64,000 bases of DNA from Actinoplanes utahensis (GTDB taxonomy: Bacteria > Actinomycetota > Actinomycetes > Mycobacteriales > Micromonosporaceae): NCBI RefSeq assembly GCF_016862455.1, contig NZ_BOMZ01000110.1:1-64000 (forward strand), written 5' to 3'. The stretch's first letter is position 1; every line of letters begins with the position of its first letter. Position numbers and translations under genes: made by a program. Shown piece after piece: positions 1 through 8,350 of this stretch. The notes beneath the pieces are model-generated. The model had not been told where the DNA came from and searched no databases. It was given only the letters and a program-made list of their open reading frames with translations.

Positions 1-257
1 CAGACCGGTTCCTCGGCTGGGTCCACCGAGCGCCCGCCGAACCCCTCGCAACATCAGTGGCCGAGAACTCTCCCAGCGGTCGCCACCACCCTGCCACAGA
101 CCAGTTCTGCGGCCACCGACAACACCCAGCTTACTGAATGTCGCACTGATCTGCCGAGGAGAGGACGTCTTGGGAGCGCTCTTGCCACGCTTTGATCCGA
201 GCCCGATTCGTCGAGGCATCACCATGCCGTAATCAGAGTTTCGTTCGCCCGTCATTT

Positions 258-1262
258 TCAGCCTGCCAGGAACCAGTCGTACTCAATGCTGTAATGCGCT
301 TCCTGCTCCTTGACGTCGAGGGTCTGGGGTCTGCCGATACTCGCATGTTGCCTGACCTGATCAGGATCAGGGATCGTAATCTCTATGGTTCGCGGTGCGA
401 GGACGTCATTTTTGAGGCCTTTATCGATTTCCGCAATGATGTCGTCGAATACGGATCCGGCAAGCTCGCCGACTACAGCACCCAGGAGAGTTCCTACGCC
501 CGGGATCACTGTGCCGATCGTCGCGCCCGCGATGGCCGCAGCTCCGGAGGTTGCTGCGGCCTCCACCGCGTCCTTGATCGTCTTACCGACTTGGTCGTGG
601 AGGCCGTTGAACGACTTGGCGAGGTCTTTGTTGTCCTGCTCGACGATCAGCAGGGTCACCGTGAACGTTCGCGGCCAGTCGGCAGGTCGCCGCAGGTCGA
701 AGTTCACCAGCACATGCGGGTTCGTTCTCCACGGATCTCGGACGGAGTTCTCGGAGACGTCGCCGATCGGCGGGGTGGTCATGGTCCAAGCCACCGGTTT
801 TCCGCCGGCGCCGAGGATGACGTTACCGGAATCAGTGCCGATGGCCGACATAAACACTTCGTCGCTTTCACCTTGAAGGCAACAATCATTGGACTCGTGT
901 TCGGCGAAGTATCGGAGGCGGAACTGCAGATGCTGCGGCAGTTCTCGGGCGGTCCGGGCCTTGTTGACGAGTTCTCGGAGACTGTGCACCCGCGCCTGGG
1001 TCAAGACAGCTCGCATGCCGCGGGGCCGTAGACCCTCTACGCCCAGCTGAACGATGGCGCTGCGGACCGATGGCACAGAGCCCAGCGCTGCCATCGCCGG
1101 GTCGCCCGCCCTATTGCCGGAAGTGGCCGGACGCTTGCCGGCTGCTGCGGCACCGTCGACCAGAATGCTGCCGCTGACGACCACACCGAAGCTGGCGGCT
1201 GCGGTGAGCAACAGTGCACGTCGCGAGGCGATCATCTGCGACCCGTGTGGATCGCCCATCAT
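258..1262 (-). CDS. secreted protein with Gly/Ala-rich hydrophobic segment, function unknown
   Basis: A 334-residue protein with no recognised enzymatic motif. The start is placed at the first ATG of a double ATG because GAGG lies 5 nt upstream. The N-terminus carries SRRALLLTAAASFG, a twin-arginine-like signal sequence ending near AAAAG, so export is likely. The middle holds a short Cys pair (NDCCLQG) followed by DEVFMSA, in what looks like a beta-rich domain. Residues about 230-275 form a Gly/Ala-rich hydrophobic stretch (GATIGTVIPGVGTLLGAVVG) that resembles membrane-inserting segments of bacteriocins. The C-terminus ends in HYSIEYDWFLAG. It could be a secreted toxin-like or surface protein; this is inference from composition only. 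It is convergent with nothing and stands alone near the window edge. Confidence 0.6.
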   Translation of the reverse strand: MMGDPHGSQMIASRRALLLTAAASFGVVVSGSILVDGAAAAGKRPATSGNRAGDPAMAALGSVPSVRSAIVQLGVEGLRPRGMRAVLTQARVHSLRELVNKARTARELPQHLQFRLRYFAEHESNDCCLQGESDEVFMSAIGTDSGNVILGAGGKPVAWTMTTPPIGDVSENSVRDPWRTNPHVLVNFDLRRPADWPRTFTVTLLIVEQDNKDLAKSFNGLHDQVGKTIKDAVEAAATSGAAAIAGATIGTVIPGVGTLLGAVVGELAGSVFDDIIAEIDKGLKNDVLAPRTIEITIPDPDQVRQHASIGRPQTLDVKEQEAHYSIEYDWFLAG

Positions 1263-1428
1263 GGCTACCTCAGCCTGCCTGTCGCGTCCATCATGCACTG
1301 ATGGCATGACGACTCCACCCGTTGGCTGTGAACGGCATCCGGCACACGATGACTCGACTGCTGAACTTGGATTTCCGCCGAAACGGCGTACGCCCGAGCC
1401 CTTTGTTCAGAACGACTGCCACCCTTTG

Positions 1429-2295
1429 TCACCTCAACCCGACTAGAACCAGGACATGACCCGTGCCAGAGGGAAGGGCGGTCAGGGCCTTGCCTACCAC
1501 GGTGCCGATGCTCGCGAGCCGGTCCGCCGCGCGCATCGCATGACCTGGACGTGTGGACGTAGTCAATAGATCGCCCACCGCAATCGGATCGTTGGTTGCA
1601 TCAGCCAGGCACCACGCCTTGCCGACGACCGCGATCGGTCGCCGTTTACGTGTTGTATCGTGCGTGCGATCCAGGACGAGTGCCGGTACTCGATCTCCGG
1701 CACCCGAGATAATACCGGCAACCCGGTTGTTGTACGGCTCGCCACAAATGCCGATCCTGCCGTGCTCGTCGAGCACGACCACAGAACCTGGTTGCAGAGA
1801 TTCTGCGATCTCATCGGGAGACGTCTGAATCTCGAACTGCTCAGCGACGTCCGCACCCACCAATTGGATGTCGCCGTCAACAATGAGATCTTGAGCGACA
1901 CGAACGTCTCCGTCAAAGAAGCCAGCCGGCCCGGATACGCTTTTCCCGTACACGCCTGGCCCACCCGCGGAGTTGGTGCCCACGACCCCGGCGTGGTCGT
2001 TTGAGCGTCCGAGACCATGGATGCCCTTGCCTGATTCGCTCTCGCCGAACACCCCGGTACCGCCCGCGGAGTTGGTGCCCACGACCCCCGTGGAGTTGTT
2101 CGAGCGTCCGAGACCGCGGATGCCGTGGCCCGATGCACTCTCGCCGAACACGCCTGGCCCACTCGTGGAGTTGATGCCCGCGACTGCGGCGTGGTCGTTC
2201 GAACGCCCTAGACCGCGGACGCCCTCGCCCAGCTCGCTTTCCCCGAGGACACCAATTTCATTGGCTCCGGTGACTTTGCCTACAAGTCCTGGCAT
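1429..2295 (-). CDS. repeat protein with phage tail-fibre-like C-terminal domain
   Basis: A 288-residue protein. The start at MPGLVGKVTG is fixed by AGAGGA about 8 nt upstream. Residues 15-113 are three tandem 33-residue repeats with the pattern GVxGESxxGxGIRGLGRSN followed by GVVGTNSAGG. The rest (about 120-288) is a single domain with SVVVLDEHGRIGICGEPYN, VVGKAWCLADATNDPI and GDLLTTSTRPGHAMRA. A valve-like 'GDLLTTS.TPGHAM' segment is known from tail-spike or peptidase-G2-like autoprocessing domains and from secreted bacterial proteins that copy them. No signal peptide is seen. Role unknown: a structural fibre or an adhesive surface protein are both possible. The gene is monocistronic in this window. 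Confidence 0.65.
   Translation of the reverse strand: MPGLVGKVTGANEIGVLGESELGEGVRGLGRSNDHAAVAGINSTSGPGVFGESASGHGIRGLGRSNNSTGVVGTNSAGGTGVFGESESGKGIHGLGRSNDHAGVVGTNSAGGPGVYGKSVSGPAGFFDGDVRVAQDLIVDGDIQLVGADVAEQFEIQTSPDEIAESLQPGSVVVLDEHGRIGICGEPYNNRVAGIISGAGDRVPALVLDRTHDTTRKRRPIAVVGKAWCLADATNDPIAVGDLLTTSTRPGHAMRAADRLASIGTVVGKALTALPSGTGHVLVLVGLR
1957..2253 (-). repeat. three in-frame 99-bp tandem repeats
   Basis: Each unit encodes 33 residues of the preceding fibre-like protein. Units run 2253-2155, 2154-2056 and 2055-1957 on the minus strand and share GLGRSN and NSxxGxGV(F/Y)G. The third-copy end merges into the C-terminal domain. The 99-bp period keeps the frame, so copy number could change without breaking the gene. 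Confidence 0.8.
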
Positions 2296-2620
2296 AGCGG
2301 TTTTCCTCTCGAGCTGACCTGGACGATTATGGGCGAGTGCGGCCGGGCGAGCCGTCGACTCCATAAGTCATGTAGTGAATGGATAAGTAACCACGCGCCG
2401 CACCAAGTAGCCGCGAAGCGCCTCCGACGAAGTCTGGAACAGGTCCAGCCTACGGGGAGTGGCAGCTGACGGGTCAGCACTTCACTCATTTGACCACCCT
2501 GACCTTGCCCTTATAGGTTTACCTTGGAGTTCTTTACGGCGTTCGCTGGGGAGAACGGGAAGTCATCCCGTCCAACGTGACGCCTCCAGAACGTCAACGG
2601 CGGCCGTCACCTTCCAGCCA
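2296..2620. other. intergenic region between divergent genes
   Basis: About 325 bp between the fibre-like gene (minus) and the next plus-strand gene. It must hold both promoters. It is less GC-rich than its neighbours, but I see no clear -10/-35 pair, RNA gene or repeat in it. Short open frames here have no ribosome binding site and look spurious. Confidence 0.4.
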
Positions 2621-3115
2621 ATGAACTCTCATGCCGCCGAGCGGGTGAAGCGTGAGCGGCGAAGCTGTGCCGATACGTGCCTCAGTACGCTGAGCAACGT
2701 GATCGACCGACCAACCTTCGTGTGGCGGGCTGATGTGGCACGCGAAGCCCTCGATGTTGCTACTGGTGCGCTCGCGGAAGAGGATGCCGTCTCGTCAAGG
2801 TTGTGGCCCGAGGCGATGAGCCGAGCGACCGATGTCGTACTCGACGGGTTCGAGGCAGACGTCGCCAGCCTGGTGGAACGCCGATGGGAGCCAGCGACTG
2901 ACACGGGAATCCTTGAGGTCGTTGAACGCACAATCCGGGCGCTGAATGCCGTCAATGATCGGTTCGATGGCGCCGCCTTCGAGACGGACGAACGAGAATT
3001 GCTCTGTGCATACGTCGATCGTGTTCTCGAGACGGCGGGAATCGAGCCCGACGACCTCGCCCGCCGAAACGGGATCAGCAGCGGTGACATCACCGGCCCG
3101 TGGCGCGACTGGTAG
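2621..3115 (+). CDS. hypothetical protein, Glu/Arg-rich, helical
   Basis: A 164-residue soluble protein of unknown function. I place the start at MNSHAAERVKRERR; an in-frame extension upstream exists but has no better ribosome binding site. The sequence is mostly charged and alpha-helical (VVERTIRALNAVNDRFDG, TDERELLCAYVDRVLETAG) with no transmembrane segment or catalytic motif. It ends GDITGPWRDW. The composition suits a small immunity or antitoxin-like protein, but there is no specific evidence for this. A long frame on the opposite strand is the usual high-GC shadow. Confidence 0.5.
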   Translation: MNSHAAERVKRERRSCADTCLSTLSNVIDRPTFVWRADVAREALDVATGALAEEDAVSSRLWPEAMSRATDVVLDGFEADVASLVERRWEPATDTGILEVVERTIRALNAVNDRFDGAAFETDERELLCAYVDRVLETAGIEPDDLARRNGISSGDITGPWRDW

Positions 3116-3202
3116 ATCTCACCTCACACCGCGCCGACAACTTCCCCATGCGGCGTCGGGAGCGGACGACGCCCTCATTTGCCGCTGAGCGGGCGCTCGG
3201 AG

Positions 3203-3703
3203 TCAGGGCGGCGGCTGAATGTACTCGTCGCATAGGCGGCAGCCGTACTCACCGACGTACAGGCTGTGGGTGTCGCATTCGGCGGTCAGCGCCGCGGCGG
3301 GCGGTAGCCGCCAGTCGCCCCACTTCGGCGTGGGCTCCGGCACTGGGGTGTATCCGGCGAGCATCTCGCGGAACCGGGTCAGGTACTGGATCGCGTACGG
3401 CGGGTCGTAGTTCAGGCGGTCCCATCCGTGCCGGGTCAGGGCCAACGCGATCAACTGGTCGAGGAACGCCTTCTCCGCCGGCCAGTCACCGGTCCACGGC
3501 AGTTCGGCGAGGTCGAAGCCGTCGCATCCGCGGCCCAAGCGGTGCCCGTCGGCGAAGCGCAGCACCAGGTTGCGCTGCCACGGCGTCTGCGCTATCACGC
3601 AGCCGGCCAGGGTGAGCACGTCGTAGAACACGTCGGTGCCGCCGTTGGTGAGGTCCAAGTAGCGGGGACCGGTCGAATCGTCCGCGGTGAACAGATTGGC
3701 CAT
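3203..3703 (-). CDS. hypothetical protein with C-terminal Cys/His cluster
   Basis: A 166-residue protein. The start MANLFTADDS is fixed by a strong AAGGAG 8 nt upstream; the same frame stays open much further upstream, but that part is only the complement of the divergent neighbour. No signal peptide. The N-terminal half contains an FYDVLTLAGCVIAQ strand-helix unit. The C-terminus has CDTHSLYVGEYGCRLCDEY, where three Cys and one His could bind a metal. Family not recognised. It is divergent from the next gene with a short shared promoter region, which suggests the two may be co-regulated. Confidence 0.65.
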   Translation of the reverse strand: MANLFTADDSTGPRYLDLTNGGTDVFYDVLTLAGCVIAQTPWQRNLVLRFADGHRLGRGCDGFDLAELPWTGDWPAEKAFLDQLIALALTRHGWDRLNYDPPYAIQYLTRFREMLAGYTPVPEPTPKWGDWRLPPAAALTAECDTHSLYVGEYGCRLCDEYIQPPP

Positions 3704-3842
3704 GTATACGCTCCTTCCGGGCTGACGGACCATGAATGGCCGCTCCGGCCCTGCGCCGGCGGCTATGCCCGAGCCCTCCGCGAGCATCGAGGCTAGCGAA
3801 GGGCAGGCTAAGGAGGCATCCACATTCTTTGGAGTCGTACTG

Positions 3843-5039
3843 GTGAGCGCCGACTCAGCTGCCACGAGGCCGCCGTTTGAAGCAGGTGCGAGAGTCGTGC
3901 CGTCGAGCGTCGCGCGTCGCGCGGGCCGGCCAGCAATTGCGTTGTGGGCGGCCGACGGTACCGCGATCATCTGGGATGGCAGGACTTTGCGGGGCTCTGT
4001 GGTGGGAGGCGGCGTGCCGGATCCAGCACTGTACGTCATCGTCCGGGACGGACGGCACGAGGTTCGTCTCGACCGGTCTGGAGCGCTGAGCCTGCCTGAG
4101 ACGCTCTTCGGCGGCCCGGACGCGTGGAGCGACCCGCACGGCCGGATCGAGGCCGAGCCGTACGACGAGGTGTGGGCCTCCGGTGGGGTGCTGCTGGACC
4201 ACGACCGGCGCCTGCTGCGCTGGTACAACCGGTTGAGCGTCACCGACGACAGCCTCGGGCTGCGCCGGGCGCTGATGCCGCTGCTCGCGCAGTGCTGGCC
4301 GGGCTGGACGGTCCAGCACGCCGACCGCGGGTACGCGGCCGTGATCGACGGCTTGCCGGTCGACCCCGCCGCGCTGCTGATGTCCGATCCGCCGCCGCGT
4401 CCCGTCACCGCCGCCGGCATGCTGGCCGGCCTGAACGCGCCGAGTAGCGTCCTGGGCCAGCCGCTGAGCCTCGACGAGTACGTGGCGACCGCCGACCCGT
4501 TCGAGCACCTTGGGAACCTGCGCGGGTACGGGCTGACGGTCCTCAGCGTGCGCGACACCGGCCGGACCGTCCGTGACTACGTCGGCGGGATGTTGCTGAC
4601 GGGCATGCTGGCGACCGGGCCGCGGCTACTGGCGATACTGGACGACGTGCAGACCGCTGCAGTGCCAGGGGAGCTGTACGTCGGCGACGGCGGACTTCTC
4701 GACGTCGCCGACCGTACGATCGCCGTCTGGCAGGCCTGCAGCGGCCGCCTGGAACCGGCTTCCTGGCCGGGGTGGCGGGTGACGGTGCACCACGACGGGC
4801 TGCCCGGGCACCTGCGCCGCTGTGGCCACGACGACACGCCGCTGCGGCTGCCTGCACGCACCGTCCTGGCCGAGGCTTGCATGCTGTTCGCCTACGACAC
4901 CCGACAAGCCGAGCACCACTACACGGCGCTGCTCAACGACCCCGACTGGCCCGGTGTGACCGGCCGCCGCCGCGCCGTGCTGCACCGGCTCGCCAAACGG
5001 GCGGCCAACGACGGGGTTCAGAATCTTCGACGAGGATGA
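3843..5039 (+). CDS. hypothetical protein, about 400 residues
   Basis: A protein of about 398 residues from a GTG preceded by GGAG at about 9 nt; an ATG at 3732 is in frame but would overlap the control region of the divergent gene. The recognisable sequence begins near ALWAADGTAIIWDGRTLRG. It is rich in Trp and Asp, with YDEVWASGGVLLDHDRRL, CWPGWTVQHADRGYAAVIDG and, near the C-terminus, TVLAEACMLFAYDTRQAEHH. No membrane segment or catalytic signature is visible. Codon use and GC match the host, so the frame looks genuine. Function unknown; the divergent partner at 3203-3703 is the only contextual clue. Confidence 0.55.
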   Translation: MSADSAATRPPFEAGARVVPSSVARRAGRPAIALWAADGTAIIWDGRTLRGSVVGGGVPDPALYVIVRDGRHEVRLDRSGALSLPETLFGGPDAWSDPHGRIEAEPYDEVWASGGVLLDHDRRLLRWYNRLSVTDDSLGLRRALMPLLAQCWPGWTVQHADRGYAAVIDGLPVDPAALLMSDPPPRPVTAAGMLAGLNAPSSVLGQPLSLDEYVATADPFEHLGNLRGYGLTVLSVRDTGRTVRDYVGGMLLTGMLATGPRLLAILDDVQTAAVPGELYVGDGGLLDVADRTIAVWQACSGRLEPASWPGWRVTVHHDGLPGHLRRCGHDDTPLRLPARTVLAEACMLFAYDTRQAEHHYTALLNDPDWPGVTGRRRAVLHRLAKRAANDGVQNLRRG

Positions 5040-5164
5040 CGTCCTTCATCCGTCTTCGCGGAAGGGCTCACCGGCAGAACCGGCAGACGTGGCGGATGGC
5101 TGAGCTCTGCGAATGCGGCGCGAGGAGGGCTGCCGTCCCCGCTGGAGTCGCGGTTCGGCTCCGG

Positions 5165-6331
5165 TCAGCCAGTGGGCGAATGGTGATCTGTTGCGTCCCG
5201 GCGCCGTCTACGGATGACGATCAAGGCCAGGATCGAACCGGCGGTGGCTACCGCTACGGCACCGATGCCGGCATATAGCGGCAGGGGGGAACTGGCGGGC
5301 TGAGATGCGGCGGACGATGGCGCGGAGGCGGATGTCGGGGTCGAGGGCGGACTGCTGGCTGCCGGCGCGGACGGGGCCGGGCTCGCCGGTGTGCCGGTGG
5401 CGGTCATCGGGGGTACGTCGGCGGTCAGGGCTTTGACGATGTTGAGGACGCCGTACCCGCACTGGTCGTCGCGGCCGGGTGGGCCGATGTCGTCGGCGGT
5501 GGCGGTGAGCCGGTGCATGACCTCCGGTGCGGAGAGGTTCGGGTAGCGGGACCGGACCAGCGCGGCGGCGCCGGAGACGATGGCGGTGGCGACGGAGGTG
5601 CCGGTGACGATGCGGTATCTGCCGGCTTGCCCGGTCGTGATCACCTTGACGCCGGGTGCGCAGATCCCGATGTTGCCGCCGGGATAGGAGACCGGCGCGT
5701 ACTGCCCGTCCGGTCCGATGGCGCCGACGGCCAGGACACCGGGCATGGAGGCGGGGTACTCGTCCATGACGGTCTTCGTGGTGTTGCCGTTCGAGGCGAC
5801 GATGAGAGCGTCGGCCTGCTCGGCGGCCTGGACGGCGCGTCTCAGTGACAGGCTCTTCGGGCCGCCGCTGGACACGTTGACCACCCGGGCGCCGCGTTTC
5901 ACCGCGAGTTCGATGCCGTCGGCGATGGTCTGCAGGCCGCCGTACTTGCCGGCGGAGACGATTGGGAGGATCTTCGCTGAGGGCGCGATGCCCAGGATTC
6001 CGGCCTGGCCGCTGTGACCGCGGCCGGCGATGACGCCGGCCATGCCGGTGCCGTGACCGGTCAGGTCGATGCGCCCGCTGCCGCCGGGTTGAACGAGATT
6101 GATTCCGGGCAGCAGGTTCGCGCCGAGGTCGGGGTGTGCTTCGACGCCGGTGTCGGGTAGCCCGACGGTGACGCCCGCGCCGGTGCTGATCTGGTGGGCG
6201 CGGGCGATCTGCAGGTAGTCCAGCATCCACTGCTGTTGCCGGATCTTGTCCGCCCGGGCGGGCAGGGGGGCTGTCACGGGGGTGACGGTCAGGAGCGCGG
6301 CCACGACCGCGTTCGCTATCGCGGGGATCAT
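5165..6331 (-). CDS. mycP: mycosin-type serine protease of a type VII secretion system
   Basis: A 388-residue subtilase of the mycosin type, which in mycobacteria is membrane-anchored, sits outside the cytoplasmic membrane and is needed for ESX secretion. The start is set at MIPAIANAVV, giving a signal peptide cut near PARADK. The catalytic triad is visible: Asp60 in LPDTGVEAHPD, His93 in TGHGTGMAGV and Ser246 in GTSVATAIVSG, with the oxyanion Asn in VASNGN. A Pro/Ser/Ala-rich linker follows (about 325-362), then one membrane helix (LYAGIGAVAVATAGSILALI) and an RRRRR cytoplasmic tail. It starts 2 bp after the stop of the PPE-like gene, so it is the third gene of one operon. No EccB/C/D/E partners lie in the window. 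Confidence 0.9.
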   Translation of the reverse strand: MIPAIANAVVAALLTVTPVTAPLPARADKIRQQQWMLDYLQIARAHQISTGAGVTVGLPDTGVEAHPDLGANLLPGINLVQPGGSGRIDLTGHGTGMAGVIAGRGHSGQAGILGIAPSAKILPIVSAGKYGGLQTIADGIELAVKRGARVVNVSSGGPKSLSLRRAVQAAEQADALIVASNGNTTKTVMDEYPASMPGVLAVGAIGPDGQYAPVSYPGGNIGICAPGVKVITTGQAGRYRIVTGTSVATAIVSGAAALVRSRYPNLSAPEVMHRLTATADDIGPPGRDDQCGYGVLNIVKALTADVPPMTATGTPASPAPSAPAASSPPSTPTSASAPSSAASQPASSPLPLYAGIGAVAVATAGSILALIVIRRRRRDATDHHSPTG

Positions 6332-6333
6332 GG

Positions 6334-7701
6334 TCAGGTCAGGCCGATCGCCGGTCCGGGGTTGATGGTCGTTCGTGGTGCCGTGTCCAGGACCGGTGTG
6401 ACGCCGTCGTCGGTCTCCCACGGGTTGTCCGGATCCCACGAGCGGCCGGCCGTCCGGTCCGCCGGCTCACCGTCGCGGCGTCCCCGGCCGCCCGGGGTAC
6501 CGGGGAGTCCGGGGTTGGGCCGGCCGGGCGCGGCTGTCTCACCGATGACACCACCGACCGCGTTGACCCGCTGCACCCCTCGCGTCATGCCGCCGGCATG
6601 TCCGCCCGGGTGTCCGCCCATAGGTCTTCCCGTGCCGGTGCCGGAGCCGCCGAGCAGGTTCGGATGGGTGGCCTGCTGGCCACGGCCGGATGGGGCACCG
6701 AGCGTTTCACCGCCCATCGGCTTCATCGCACTGGGTGAGCGAACGGTGGTGGAGGGTCGCCCGGCCGGGTCGCCCCAGTTGGTGGTGGGCATCCTGTTCG
6801 GTCCGGGCAGATTCTGGACCGGGTTGACCGTGTTGTGGTGCGCGGGCAGACCGGTCTGGCCCGGGGTGGTCGCCGGGGACGTGCCCGGTCCGGTATTGGT
6901 CGGATGGGTGCCTACGAGCGTCGGTCCGGTTCCCGTGTCGCCGAGCACGGGCGTGACGGTGACGGGCGTGGCGGTGACGGGCCGGTCCTGCACCAGGGGC
7001 ATCGCGTCTCTCGCCACCCGGGTGGCGGCCTGCTGGTCTCTGAGCGTGAACAGGCTGAGAGCGCTGCTGCCGCCGGCGAAGGCGCCGGCGGCGGCACCAT
7101 CACCGCCGGCATCGGCGCTCTCGCTGTCGTTCTGCCAGGTCAGGCGGTACTCGTCGGGGGTTCGGATCATGGATTTACCGACGGCCAGGTCGGTGCTCAG
7201 CGCGGACATCACCGCTCGCGCCTCGGCCTCCAGCACGGCCTGCCGGCCCCGGGCGGCCAGCGACTCCGGCGTCAGTGCCTGTTGCTGGCCCGGCGGCAGA
7301 ATGCTCTGTTCGTACCGGGCGAGGTTGGCCTGATTACGCATGTAGTCGGCGTAGATTCGCGCGATCGCCGTGTACGCGGAGTCCAGCGCTCCCGCCACGG
7401 TCTCCAGCGTGGACCTGTTGCTCAGCGCCGTGCTCCAGGTGACCCGCATGTTCGCGATCATCGCTTCCAGCTGGTCGTGACACGCCTGGGCGGCAGGGCT
7501 GGCCGACGGCGGCCACGACGCGGCGAGCCGGGAACGGTAGTCCTCCAGATAGTCGATGTTGCGTTCCGTGGCGTCGGCGGCCTGCTGCCAGCCCTGGATC
7601 AACTGCTCGTAGCCGGTGCGGTTCTGGCCCTGCACCATCTGCCAGATCTGCTCGACGGCCATCGACGACCATGCCGTCCCGCCGCCTCCGGTCCCCGGCA
7701 T
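6334..7701 (-). CDS. PPE/EspB-like type VII secretion substrate
   Basis: A 455-residue protein. Residues about 10-190 are a helical WXG100/PPE-like bundle (MAVEQIWQMVQGQNRTGYEQ, RLAASWPPSASPAAQACHDQ), with a Trp in the turn but Pro-Pro where WxG would be expected. Residues about 230-410 are Gly/Pro/Thr-rich and probably disordered. The C-terminus holds DNPWETDDGVTPVLDT, a tail pattern (NPWxxxxGVxPVL) that I know from other actinobacterial T7SS-linked proteins. Its start overlaps the preceding stop (TGATG), and mycP follows after 2 bp, so the three genes are translated together. Likely exported by a T7SS encoded elsewhere. Confidence 0.75.
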   Translation of the reverse strand: MPGTGGGGTAWSSMAVEQIWQMVQGQNRTGYEQLIQGWQQAADATERNIDYLEDYRSRLAASWPPSASPAAQACHDQLEAMIANMRVTWSTALSNRSTLETVAGALDSAYTAIARIYADYMRNQANLARYEQSILPPGQQQALTPESLAARGRQAVLEAEARAVMSALSTDLAVGKSMIRTPDEYRLTWQNDSESADAGGDGAAAGAFAGGSSALSLFTLRDQQAATRVARDAMPLVQDRPVTATPVTVTPVLGDTGTGPTLVGTHPTNTGPGTSPATTPGQTGLPAHHNTVNPVQNLPGPNRMPTTNWGDPAGRPSTTVRSPSAMKPMGGETLGAPSGRGQQATHPNLLGGSGTGTGRPMGGHPGGHAGGMTRGVQRVNAVGGVIGETAAPGRPNPGLPGTPGGRGRRDGEPADRTAGRSWDPDNPWETDDGVTPVLDTAPRTTINPGPAIGLT

Positions 7702-8162
7702 CAGAGCAGGCCCTTCGGGTCGTACGACTGGACCTGGACGCCGAGGCGGTTGAACGCGGACTCGACATCACGTAGCCGGGCCGTGGCGAAGGCGTCGGCG
7801 TCGGCGTACTGCTTGCTGATCTGCTCCACCGCCACCCCGAACGCCCACGCGCCCTGCACATAGGTCTGCACGTTGCGCAGCGCCACTTCCTGGGCGGCGA
7901 ACTGCGACTCCTGGAAGGCCAGCAGCTCGGCGAAGGCGTCGTGCGGTGTGGGCGGCAGGATGTACATCGCCTCCGCCGCTCGGTCGGCCGCCGGCGCGAG
8001 CCGCTCCTGGACTTCGGCCTTCAACCGGCCCGCGGCGACGTCCATGGACGTGAGATCCGCCCGGGTCTCGTCACCGATACCCGGCCAGTACCCCGGCGTC
8101 GGCGGCGGAATCGCGGGGATGCCCCCGCCCGTACCCGGCACCTCGCCCTTCACGTCGGTCAT
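7701..8162 (-). CDS. small WXG100/PE-like protein, T7SS partner
   Basis: A 153-residue helical protein, first gene of the mycP operon. The start is MTDVKGEVPG; an in-frame ATG seven codons earlier is less likely. After a Pro/Gly-rich head (about 8-35) the protein is a continuous alpha-helical hairpin (RADLTSMDVAAGRLKAEVQE, FAELLAFQESQFAAQEVALR) ending DVESAFNRLGVQVQSYDPKG. This is the size and shape of the small partner in WXG100 or PE/PPE heterodimers. Its stop overlaps the start of the PPE-like gene by one base, which fits tight co-translation of two partners. No WxG turn is clearly visible, so the assignment is from size, context and helicity. Confidence 0.6.
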   Translation of the reverse strand: MTDVKGEVPGTGGGIPAIPPPTPGYWPGIGDETRADLTSMDVAAGRLKAEVQERLAPAADRAAEAMYILPPTPHDAFAELLAFQESQFAAQEVALRNVQTYVQGAWAFGVAVEQISKQYADADAFATARLRDVESAFNRLGVQVQSYDPKGLL

Positions 8163-8350
8163 CAAGCCCCCGTCCCGCGGCATCCAGCCAGCTCCATCGG
8201 AGTCGGTAGATTACCGAAGCATCGGGGCACCCCGGTGAGCGGCCGCAGGGTGCTTCCGGATATCGGCCACTGCCCCGAGCGTGGCTGCTGTCTTCCGGCC
8301 GACCTGAACCGCCGGCCCCTTCTCGGTGCACCCCTTATCGACGAACGTCC

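Noticed and set aside
1429-2295. Intact prophage
   Set aside because: No other phage structural genes, terminase or lysis genes surround the fibre-like gene in the window.
3203-4558. 451-residue minus-strand reading frame
   Set aside because: Only the last 166 codons have a ribosome binding site and protein-like sequence; the rest is the complement of the plus-strand gene at 3843-5039.
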